Program-made: the position numbers and the translations under genes | Assembly (NCBI GenBank): GCA_945866285.1 | Contig: CAMBHC010000196.1 | Location: 1 to 5,696 of the forward strand | DNA: 5,696 bases | Source: Candidatus Sulfopaludibacter sp. SbA3 | GTDB lineage: Bacteria > Acidobacteriota > Vicinamibacteria > Vicinamibacterales > UBA2999 | Reading direction: 5' to 3' | The notes under the pieces: generated by a model | What the model saw: only the letters and a program-made list of their open reading frames with translations | Databases searched by the model: none | Told to the model about the DNA's origin: nothing | In this document: one piece after another, positions 1 to 5,516 of the stretch | How the letters are laid out: every line of letters begins with the position of its first letter | Numbering within the stretch: position 1 is the first letter of the stretch

Positions 1-1
1 C

Positions 2-1906
2 GTGGTGTTGGAGAACATCTTCCGGTTCATCGAAGAGAAGGGGATGCCGCCCATGCAGGCGGCGGTCGAGGCGACCAGAGAAATCGGTCTGGCTGTGATG
101 GCGACCACGTTCTCGCTGGTCGCGATCTTCGCGCCGGTGGGTTTCATGAGCGGCATGGTCGGCAAGTTCATGCAGAGCTTTGGCCTGACCATGGCGTTCG
201 CCGTGCTGGTTTCACTGTTTGTCAGCTTCACGCTGACGCCGATGATGTCGGCGTACTGGCTCAAGCCGCAGCCCAAGGGCGCGCACGGCGACTCGAAGCA
301 CAACAAGCTGTTCGATCCGCTCGATCGCGGTTACACCCGCATGCTTGATTGGGCGATGGGCCACCGGGGCCTGGTCGCGATCGGCGCCGTGCTGGTGTTG
401 CTGTCGAGCGTGCCGCTGTTCAGGTTCACGGCGGTGAACTTCACGCCCGAGGACGATCAGTCACAGTTCGACATCACCATGCGTGCGCCGGAAGGCACGA
501 GCCTGGCGGCCATGGAGTTGCTGGCCAACCGCATGAGTACCGCGGTGCGCGCCATTCCCGAAGTGGAGTTCACGCTGGTCACGGTGGCGGGCGATGCGGC
601 CGGCACCCTGAACACCGCGAGCATGCTGGTTCGGCTGCACCCGATCGAGGATCGCCAGCGCGACCAATTTGCGGTGATGGCACAGGTCCGCAACGAGATC
701 CTGCCGGTCTACGTCAAGGCCGGGATCAGGACCGCCGTCCAGCAGGGCGGTGGTCCCGGTGGCGGCGGCGGTGGCATCCAGTTCATGGTGCAGGGACCCG
801 ACCTGACGCAGCTCGAAATCTACAGCGAGGCCCTGCGCGAGAAGGCGCTGGCGATTCCTGGCCTGGTCGATGTGGACACGACGCTCAACGCCGGCAAGCC
901 GGAAGTGTCGGTCTACCTCGATCGCCCGAAGGCCGCCGATCTCGGCGTCTCGGTCGCCGATGCCGCCGACGCCATCCGCCTGTTAGTCGCTGGCGACCAG
1001 GTGACGACCTTCAACGACGCCGGCGAACAGTACGAAGTCCACCTGCGCGCTGAAGAAGTGAATCGCAGCACGACCGAAGCCATTGCCGGCCTGCCGGTGC
1101 CGTCATCGCGGCTGGGGATTGTCAGCCTCGACAACATCGCCTCGTTCACGCGCGGAGATTCGCCGGCCACCATCAGTCGCATGGGCCGCCAGCGGCAGGT
1201 GACACTGAACGCCAACATGTTGCCCGGTACGTCGCAGGGCGCGGCCCAGGAACAGATCGCCGCCGCGGCCGCGGACTTGAACTTCGGTTCCGAGTATCGC
1301 GCCGACTTCGTGGGCCGTTCGCGCGAGCTGAATCGGACGGCGACCGCGTTTCTGACCGCGATCGCGCTGTCATTCATCTTCATGTACCTGATCCTGGCCG
1401 CGCAGTTCGAGTCGTGGCTGCATCCGGTGACCATCCTGCTGTCGTTGCCGTTGACGCTGCCGTTCGCGTTGCTGTCATTGATCATCTTTCAGCAGTCACT
1501 GAACATCTTCTCGGGCCTCGGCCTGCTCGTGCTGTTCGGCGTCGTGAAAAAGAACTCGATCTTGCAGATCGACCACGCGAACCAATTGAAAGCAACCGGC
1601 ATGAACACCCACGACGCGGTCATTCAGGCGAGCCGCGACCGGTTGCGGCCCATCCTGATGACGACGCTGGCGTTTGTCGCGGGCATGGTTCCGCTGGTCG
1701 TCTCACAGGGCGTCGGCGCCGCCACCAACCACGCCATCGGCTGGGTCGTGATCGGCGGCCAGACCATGGTGCTGCTGGTGACGCTGCTGGTGACGCCGGT
1801 GGCGTACTCGTTGTTCGACGAGCTGCAGGGCGAGCGCGTGTTCGCGCGTGGCTGGAACTGGTTGCGCTCCAAAGGCCCGTCCCAGAATCCCGTCACACCG
1901 TTGTAG
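2..1906 (+). CDS. RND (HAE1/AcrB-type) multidrug efflux permease, C-terminal part, 5' end outside window
   Basis: Inner-membrane proton-driven efflux permease of the RND superfamily, normally a trimer working with a periplasmic adaptor and an outer-membrane channel. About 634 residues are present of a usual 1000-1050. The fragment opens with VVLENI, which in AcrB follows directly after the D407-D408 proton-relay pair, so that pair lies just off the edge. Visible in order: a transmembrane block (about residues 28-90, ending SFTLTPMMSAYWL), the second periplasmic porter/docking half (about 145-445), then the last membrane block (about 450-615). K517 in GVVKKNSIL matches the conserved TM10 lysine (AcrB K940), and RDRLRPILMTTLAF is the family signature that follows. 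A loop GGGPGGGGGG (residues 249-258) sits in the porter domain. The family is certain; the substrate cannot be read from the sequence. The adaptor and outer-membrane genes, if linked, lie upstream. A solute-binding-like gene follows after 10 bases. Confidence 0.96.
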   Translation: MVLENIFRFIEEKGMPPMQAAVEATREIGLAVMATTFSLVAIFAPVGFMSGMVGKFMQSFGLTMAFAVLVSLFVSFTLTPMMSAYWLKPQPKGAHGDSKHNKLFDPLDRGYTRMLDWAMGHRGLVAIGAVLVLLSSVPLFRFTAVNFTPEDDQSQFDITMRAPEGTSLAAMELLANRMSTAVRAIPEVEFTLVTVAGDAAGTLNTASMLVRLHPIEDRQRDQFAVMAQVRNEILPVYVKAGIRTAVQQGGGPGGGGGGIQFMVQGPDLTQLEIYSEALREKALAIPGLVDVDTTLNAGKPEVSVYLDRPKAADLGVSVADAADAIRLLVAGDQVTTFNDAGEQYEVHLRAEEVNRSTTEAIAGLPVPSSRLGIVSLDNIASFTRGDSPATISRMGRQRQVTLNANMLPGTSQGAAQEQIAAAAADLNFGSEYRADFVGRSRELNRTATAFLTAIALSFIFMYLILAAQFESWLHPVTILLSLPLTLPFALLSLIIFQQSLNIFSGLGLLVLFGVVKKNSILQIDHANQLKATGMNTHDAVIQASRDRLRPILMTTLAFVAGMVPLVVSQGVGAATNHAIGWVVIGGQTMVLLVTLLVTPVAYSLFDELQGERVFARGWNWLRSKGPSQNPVTPL

Positions 1907-1916
1907 AGTTGCCCTC

Positions 1917-2642
1917 ATGACACAACTGCCGGATGCCGCCCGGGCCGAGCTGACGACCAATGGCCGCCTGCGCGCGGCCCTGAACTACAGCAACACCCTT
2001 CTGATTTCGACACGCGGCACGGATCCCACGGGAGTGGCCCCCGACCTGGCGCGCGAGCTCGCCAGGCGGGCCGGGGCATCGGTCGAATTCATCGGCTACG
2101 CCAACGCCGGCCTGGCCGCGGATGCCGCCGCCACCGGCGCCTGGGATGTGGCGTTCATTGGTGCCGAGCCGCAACGCGCCGGCGAGATCGCCTTTTCACC
2201 CGCCTACGTGGAGATCGAGGCGAGCTACCTGGTTCCGGCCGGCTCTCCATTGCTGCGCATCGACGATGTCGATCGCGACGGCATTCACGTAGCCACGGCG
2301 GCGCGAGCGGCCTACACGTTGTTCCTGCAGCGGACGCTGCGCCACGCCGCACTGGTCGAGGCCGAAGGCCTGCCTGGTGCCTTCGCGCGGTTCGTCGAGA
2401 TGAAACTGGATGCACTGGCAGGACTCAAGCCGAACTTGGTCGCCGATGCCGGGAAATTGCCCGGTGCGCGCGTGCTCGAGGGGCGCTTCACGGCGGTGCA
2501 GCAATCCATGGGCGTGCCGAAACATCGCGTCGCCGCGGCGAGTTACCTGGCAGGCTTCGTGGCGGAGATCACCACGTCTGGCCTGCTGCGCGACTTGATT
2601 TCGCGCCATCGCGTGGACGGGCTTGCCATCGTGCGCCGGTGA
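1917..2642 (+). CDS. Solute-binding-protein-like protein (ABC amino-acid type, SBP family 3 fold), no signal peptide
   Basis: 241 residues resembling family 3 extracellular solute-binding proteins. Visible matches are GRLRAALNYSN near the N-terminus, GVAPDLARELARRAG (the usual G-x-x-x-D-L-A motif), GAWDVAFIGAEPQRAGEIAFSPAYVEIEASYLV (the lobe containing the R-x-x-x-I-x-F-S-x-P-Y motif), and a C-terminal part with GRFTAVQQSMGVPK. Unlike transported family members it has no hydrophobic signal sequence. Extending upstream to an ATG at 1848 adds only a basic, non-hydrophobic stretch overlapping the efflux gene, so I chose the ATG at 1917. No clear Shine-Dalgarno precedes it, and translation may be coupled to the efflux stop codon 10 bases upstream. 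No ABC permease or ATPase gene is visible. Single-gene proteins of this type are usually annotated as transporter substrate-binding domain proteins of unknown role. A cytoplasmic ligand-binding function is my inference. Confidence 0.85.
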   Translation: MTQLPDAARAELTTNGRLRAALNYSNTLLISTRGTDPTGVAPDLARELARRAGASVEFIGYANAGLAADAAATGAWDVAFIGAEPQRAGEIAFSPAYVEIEASYLVPAGSPLLRIDDVDRDGIHVATAARAAYTLFLQRTLRHAALVEAEGLPGAFARFVEMKLDALAGLKPNLVADAGKLPGARVLEGRFTAVQQSMGVPKHRVAAASYLAGFVAEITTSGLLRDLISRHRVDGLAIVRR

Positions 2643-2657
2643 AAACCCCCGGCGCCG

Positions 2658-2717
2658 ATCCGCCTGACCGTCCCTCCTGACGTGCCGGTCGCTTGCGGAT
2701 GAGCCTAGCCGACCGGC
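2658..2717. terminator. Overlapping inverted repeats between convergent genes, possible bidirectional terminator
   Basis: The space between the two convergent stop codons holds nested complementary arms: ATCCGC (2658-2663) with GCGGAT (2695-2700), and inside them GACCG (2666-2670) with CGGTC (2686-2690). A second perfect 7-base pair, GCCGGTC (2684-2690) with GACCGGC (2711-2717), shares one arm with the first and runs into the last codons of the KGG gene. The arms could therefore form alternative hairpins. No T-run follows on either strand, so a classical intrinsic terminator is not shown. The terminator role rests mainly on position. Confidence 0.35.
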
Positions 2718-2905
2718 AACACCTTGCCCCGTCCGCCGCGGCTGGCCAGGCCGCCTTTGCGGCCTGCGCTGCGCGCCTCTTCGACGGACCATTGACGGGC
2801 GGTACCCTTGGCATGGGCCGCGCGGCCGCCCTTGCCGGCAATCTCTCGCTGTTTGTCCGCGGCCATCGCCGCAAATCCCCGGCGTGTTTTTCGCGTTTCG
2901 AACAT
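2705..2905 (-). CDS. KGG-motif general stress protein (YciG/GsiB-like)
   Basis: A 66-residue, very basic, glycine-rich hydrophilic protein. It carries two copies of the stress-induced bacterial acidophilic repeat (KGG) motif: GKGGRAAHAKG at residues 24-34 and GRKGGLASRGG at 48-58. They are preceded by the characteristic RGFAAM and D-K-Q-R-E-I-A segment (9-23). Family members include E. coli YciG and B. subtilis GsiB, small hydrophilin-like proteins induced by general stress or starvation; their molecular role is poorly defined. The start is fixed by a good Shine-Dalgarno (AGGGAG) five bases ahead of the ATG. The gene lies 41 bases downstream of the TraR/DksA-like gene on the same strand and is probably cotranscribed with it. 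The family call is strong; the function follows only from the family. Confidence 0.92.
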   Translation of the reverse strand: MFETRKTRRGFAAMAADKQREIAGKGGRAAHAKGTARQWSVEEARSAGRKGGLASRGGRGKVLPVG

Positions 2906-2910
2906 GGTAG

Positions 2911-2916
2911 CTCCCT
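2911..2916 (-). promoter_or_regulatory. Ribosome binding site of the KGG-motif gene
   Basis: AGGGAG on the minus strand, five bases before the ATG at 2905-2903. It is a strong Shine-Dalgarno that decides the start of a very short gene and supports it being translated. Confidence 0.8.
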
Positions 2917-2946
2917 GGTTAAATGACGGTTACCGGACCAGCGGAA

Positions 2947-3390
2947 TCACCGCAGGCTGGCGATGCGGTTGACCCGTTCGTGCGCCGCCCACTCGCGAGC
3001 GTGTTCGCAGTCCCGGCAGCGCACGGCGAAGGGCAACGCCCGCAGGCGCTGCTCCGTGATCGCGCGCTGGCACCCGACGCATTGGCCGTAGGTCCCGCCG
3101 TCGAGGCGCGCCAAGGCGGCATCCAGCAGGCGCAGCATTTCGGCATTCATCTGGATCAGCGCGAAGGCGACGTCCTGTTGAGTATTGACCGCCGAGGTCT
3201 CGCCCTCGTCGAGCACGGCGTGGTCATGGCCAGCCAGGTCGGCGCGGGCCTCGTCAATGCCGTGCTTGACGCGACCGAGAATCTCGTCCCGGCGGGCCGT
3301 CAGCATGCGCTTCAGTTCGGTGTCTCGGTCGGCCGCGTGTCCCGGTGTCCCGAGCGCGATGCGCGACTTGTGTCCCCGCGTGGCGGCCAT
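2947..3390 (-). CDS. TraR/DksA-family zinc-finger protein
   Basis: 147 residues. The C-terminal C4 zinc finger is complete: C104-x2-C107 (YGQCVGC) and C125-x2-C128 (RCRDC), with the family's R-L-x-A-L-P between them. Residues about 22-97 should form the two-helix coiled coil that, in DksA, enters the RNA polymerase secondary channel to modulate initiation, often together with ppGpp. Aligning back from the zinc finger, the coiled-coil tip reads LDEGETSA (60-67). D61 matches E. coli D71, but E64 and S66 stand where DksA has D74 and A76, so this is probably a TraR/DksA-like paralogue, not the housekeeping dksA. I chose the ATG at 3390 because AGAGGAG lies five bases before it; an in-frame ATG at 3411 would place that Shine-Dalgarno inside the coding region. 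The KGG stress gene follows after 41 bases, suggesting a two-gene stress unit. Confidence 0.9.
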   Translation of the reverse strand: MAATRGHKSRIALGTPGHAADRDTELKRMLTARRDEILGRVKHGIDEARADLAGHDHAVLDEGETSAVNTQQDVAFALIQMNAEMLRLLDAALARLDGGTYGQCVGCQRAITEQRLRALPFAVRCRDCEHAREWAAHERVNRIASLR

Positions 3391-3395
3391 GGTGG

Positions 3396-3402
3396 CTCCT
3401 CT
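3396..3402 (-). promoter_or_regulatory. Ribosome binding site deciding the start of the TraR/DksA-like gene
   Basis: AGAGGAG on the minus strand, five bases before the ATG at 3390. It argues for this start over the in-frame ATG at 3411. Confidence 0.8.
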
Positions 3403-3440
3403 TGTCAACACGGTAGAGGACCAACCCGCCCATAGACAAA

Positions 3441-3480
3441 TAGGTAATGTGTTGGCGCCGGTTCGAGAATACCTATAGGT
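3441..3480. repeat. TAGGT/ACCTA half-sites with a 10-base palindrome, possible operator
   Basis: The 104-base gap between the LysR-type gene and the TraR/DksA-like gene contains a perfect 10-base palindrome, ACCTATAGGT (3471-3480). A further copy of its half, TAGGT, lies at 3441-3445; TAGGTA (3441-3446) and TACCTA (3470-3475) form an inverted repeat 23 bases apart. The patch is clearly more AT-rich than its surroundings and lies 80-90 bases before the TraR/DksA-like start, a suitable place for promoter or operator DNA. I recognise no named binding consensus and no convincing -35/-10 pair. Confidence 0.3.
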
Positions 3481-3494
3481 GTCGGCTCGCCCGC

Positions 3495-4412
3495 CTACTT
3501 GAACAGACCGTCGCGCGCCGCTTCGGTGATGGCCAGCACCCCGGGGTGTTTCAGTCGCCGTTCGGCCGAGATCGCGTAGTAGTGTTCCCGGACCGAACCG
3601 GTCAGGCCGATGGCGCGCACACCGTAGAGGCGACCGATATCCTTCGCGATGACGACCGGTGCGGGAAAGACCGCACCGATATCGAGCGCGAACGTCTTCA
3701 TCAGCGCGGTGTCCTCGAACTCCGCGACGATCCGCGGCCGCAGTCCGTTGGCGTCGAACCAGGCGTTGAGGCCGCGGCGGACCGCGGTGTCGACCGAGGG
3801 CAGCACCATCGGCACCTCCTGCAGCGACTCAGGGAAACGCCGGCGCAGCCGCGACGCCAGGGCCGCGGGTGCGAAAAACGCGGTGTCGGATTCGCCCAGC
3901 AGGTGATTGAACACCTTCACGCGCAGGTGGGGGGGCGCCGGGGAATCGGCAATCACGAGGTCGAGCGCATGCAGCGCCAGTTGCGCGACCAGCTGTTCGA
4001 CGCTGTCCTCCCGGCACACGAGGTGCAGTGGCACGGGCAGGTGGGCGGTCGGACGCAGCAGGTGGCAGACGATCAACTTCGGCACGGCGTTCGCCACGCC
4101 GATCGCCAGCTGCAAGGGCCGGCCCGTCGGCCGGCCGCGCAAGGTTTCAACCAGCTCGCGACCGATGCCAAAGATCTCGTCGGCGTGCCGATGGACGATG
4201 CGGCCGGACTCGGTCAGCGCCAGCGTTCGGCCCTGCCGCTGCAACAGCCGTTCGCCCAGTGATTCCTCCAGCAGGCGGACCTGGGCGCTGATGGTCGGCT
4301 GCGACAGGCGCAGCTTGGCGGCCGCTTTCGACACCCCGCCTTCCTGGACCACGGTCCAGAAATACAGCAGGTGATGGTAGTTCAGCCAAAGCGACGGCTC
4401 GGTGGGACTCAT
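3495..4412 (-). CDS. nhaR: LysR-type transcriptional regulator, NhaR-like
   Basis: 305 residues, the usual LysR length. The N-terminal winged helix-turn-helix spans about residues 10-70, with the recognition segment KAAAKLRLSQPTISAQVRLLE (near 29-49). NhaR-specific features are the opening LNYHHLLYFWTVVQEG, nearly the same as E. coli NhaR's N-terminus, and in the effector domain GVANAVPK, LDLVIADSP and EFEDTALMKTF, each with a clear NhaR counterpart. E. coli NhaR activates the Na+/H+ antiporter gene nhaA in response to sodium and also controls osmC and pgaABCD. Here no antiporter gene is present; the neighbour is terC, 41 bases upstream on the same strand, so the target may differ. The ATG at 4412 gives the family's normal N-terminus, but no clear Shine-Dalgarno precedes it; coupling to terC translation is possible. 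Identification as NhaR-like is strong; the regulon is inference. Confidence 0.9.
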   Translation of the reverse strand: MSPTEPSLWLNYHHLLYFWTVVQEGGVSKAAAKLRLSQPTISAQVRLLEESLGERLLQRQGRTLALTESGRIVHRHADEIFGIGRELVETLRGRPTGRPLQLAIGVANAVPKLIVCHLLRPTAHLPVPLHLVCREDSVEQLVAQLALHALDLVIADSPAPPHLRVKVFNHLLGESDTAFFAPAALASRLRRRFPESLQEVPMVLPSVDTAVRRGLNAWFDANGLRPRIVAEFEDTALMKTFALDIGAVFPAPVVIAKDIGRLYGVRAIGLTGSVREHYYAISAERRLKHPGVLAITEAARDGLFK

Positions 4413-4453
4413 AATCGATTCAGTCTACGTCCACCGACTCGCTGGTGGCCTGC

Positions 4454-5431
4454 TCACACCCGTCCGCCCTTCGGCACCGGCCGCCTGAGCAACGACGCGC
4501 CGATGCCGATGGCCAGTAACGCGAAGATAATGCCGAGCGACCAGCTGATGGGGAACTTGCCGCCGAACAGGTCGTTCAGCCACACCATCTTCAAGCCGAC
4601 GAAGATCAGGATGCAGGCCAGCGCGTACTTCAGCAGGTAGAACCGGTCGATCGCCCCGGCCAGCATGAAGTACATCGCGCGCAGCCCGAGAATCGCGAAC
4701 ACGTTCGAGGTGAAGACGATGAAGGGCTCCGCGGTGATGGCGAAGATCGCCGGCACCGAGTCGACCGCGAAGATGATGTCGCTCAGCTCGAGGAACAGCA
4801 GCGCGACCATGAGCGGGGTGGCATGCCACCGGCCGTTCAACCGCACCAGGAAGCTCTGCCCGTGGAGTTCGGGGGCAATCGGCATCACCCGCCTGAACAG
4901 GCGGACCACCGGGTTCTTGTCGGGGTCCACCTTCTGTTCCGGCGCAAACAGCATCTTGACGCCAGTCAGCAGCAGGAAGATGCCGAACAGCAGCACGACC
5001 GCGGAATATTGCATCAGCACCGAGCCAAGCGCGATGAAGATGGCGCGGAACACCAACGCGCCGACGATGCCGTAGAACAACACGCGATGCTGGTATTTCT
5101 GCGGAATGCCGAAGTAGGCGAACACCAGGACGAACACGAAAATGTTGTCGACCGCCAGCGATTTCTCGACGACGTAACCGGTCAGGAACTCGAGACCGAT
5201 GCGGGTGCCTGTTTCGGCGCCAAAATTGGCCGAGGCGTACGCGTAGAACCCATAGTTGAACAGCAGGGCCACGGTGACCCAGACCACCGACCAGGCCAGC
5301 GATTCGCGGAACGTGACGACGTGGGCCTCACGATGAAAGACACCGAGGTCGATTGCGAGCAGGACCAGCACGAACGCCATGAAGGCGGCGTAGAACGACC
5401 AGTACTCGGCGAACGGAAACAGGACATCCAC
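4454..5431 (-). CDS. TerC/Alx-family integral membrane protein, probable metal (Mn2+) exporter
   Basis: 325 residues, matching E. coli Alx (about 320). About nine hydrophobic segments are seen. The family motifs are intact: LLAIDLGVF (24-32), the VVEKSLAVDNIFVF segment with E89, D95 and N96, and FLELSDIIFAVDSVPAIFAI with E215, D218 and D224. These acidic membrane residues are the likely metal-coordinating positions. The family includes the tellurite-resistance protein TerC and Alx, an alkali-induced protein implicated in manganese export. No other ter genes (terA, terB, terD, terE, terZ) are present, so tellurite resistance should not be assumed. The start is a GTG at 5431: it is the only usual start codon before an in-frame stop at 5456-5458, and a GAGG lies ten bases upstream. 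An NhaR-like regulator follows after 41 bases, and a HPF/RaiA-like gene ends 85 bases upstream. Confidence 0.93.
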   Translation of the reverse strand: MDVLFPFAEYWSFYAAFMAFVLVLLAIDLGVFHREAHVVTFRESLAWSVVWVTVALLFNYGFYAYASANFGAETGTRIGLEFLTGYVVEKSLAVDNIFVFVLVFAYFGIPQKYQHRVLFYGIVGALVFRAIFIALGSVLMQYSAVVLLFGIFLLLTGVKMLFAPEQKVDPDKNPVVRLFRRVMPIAPELHGQSFLVRLNGRWHATPLMVALLFLELSDIIFAVDSVPAIFAITAEPFIVFTSNVFAILGLRAMYFMLAGAIDRFYLLKYALACILIFVGLKMVWLNDLFGGKFPISWSLGIIFALLAIGIGASLLRRPVPKGGRV

Positions 5432-5441
5432 TGCGCGATAA

Positions 5442-5447
5442 CCTCGT
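5442..5447 (-). promoter_or_regulatory. Probable ribosome binding site of the terC-family gene (GTG start)
   Basis: ACGAGG on the minus strand, with its GAGG core ten bases before the GTG at 5431. The spacing is slightly long, but this is the only candidate and supports the non-ATG start. Confidence 0.5.
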
Positions 5448-5467
5448 GAGATGAATCAGGGGTAGGT

Positions 5468-5494
5468 GGCGCCACTGGCGGTGGCCAGGGCGCC
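5468..5494 (-). promoter_or_regulatory. Strong GC-rich hairpin between the HPF/RaiA-like gene and terC
   Basis: On the minus strand GGCGCC-CTGGC pairs with GCCAG-T-GGCGCC around a four-base CACC loop: eleven base pairs with one bulged base (plus-strand position 5474). It lies 36 bases before the terC start and 22 bases after the upstream stop codon. No T-run follows, so it is not a standard intrinsic terminator. It may limit read-through, protect an mRNA end, or act as a leader structure for terC. E. coli alx is preceded by a manganese-sensing yybP-ykoY riboswitch, but I do not recognise that consensus here, and the 85-base gap is short for it. Confidence 0.45.
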
Positions 5495-5516
5495 GGAGTG
5501 GCACGCCGCCGTCAGG

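Noticed and set aside
349..1053. Long plus-strand reading frame inside the efflux gene (about 234 codons)
   Set aside because: It lies entirely within the efflux pump gene in another frame and its product is low-complexity, rich in R, G, A and H, typical of a GC-rich shadow frame.
913..1485. Antisense frame of about 190 codons opposite the efflux gene
   Set aside because: Antisense to a confident coding region, with no recognisable domain; explained by GC-rich wobble positions.
2196..2792. Antisense frame of about 198 codons across the binding-protein gene and the KGG gene
   Set aside because: It conflicts with two genes that have recognisable family motifs, and its composition is arginine-rich and without a domain.
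3403..3408. Perfect TTGACA (-35 consensus) on the minus strand before the TraR/DksA-like gene
   Set aside because: It ends only 12 bases before the start codon and overlaps the Shine-Dalgarno, so a matching -10 would fall inside the gene.
2923..3435. Plus-strand frame of about 170 codons opposite the TraR/DksA-like gene
   Set aside because: The opposite strand carries a complete C4 zinc finger and a good Shine-Dalgarno; this frame has neither.
3447..4262. Plus-strand frame of about 271 codons opposite the NhaR-like gene
   Set aside because: Its product is rich in R, Q, H and D with no domain, while the minus strand encodes a full LysR-type regulator.
4454..5431. Tellurite-resistance (ter) operon
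   Set aside because: TerC-family proteins are widespread outside ter operons and no terA, B, D, E or Z gene accompanies it.
4823..5449. Plus-strand frame of about 208 codons opposite terC
   Set aside because: A highly charged H/E/Q-rich product is the expected antisense of hydrophobic membrane-segment codons.
5432..5516. yybP-ykoY manganese riboswitch upstream of terC
   Set aside because: Expected from the E. coli alx parallel, but I do not see its conserved loops and the gap between genes is short; only a simple hairpin is visible.
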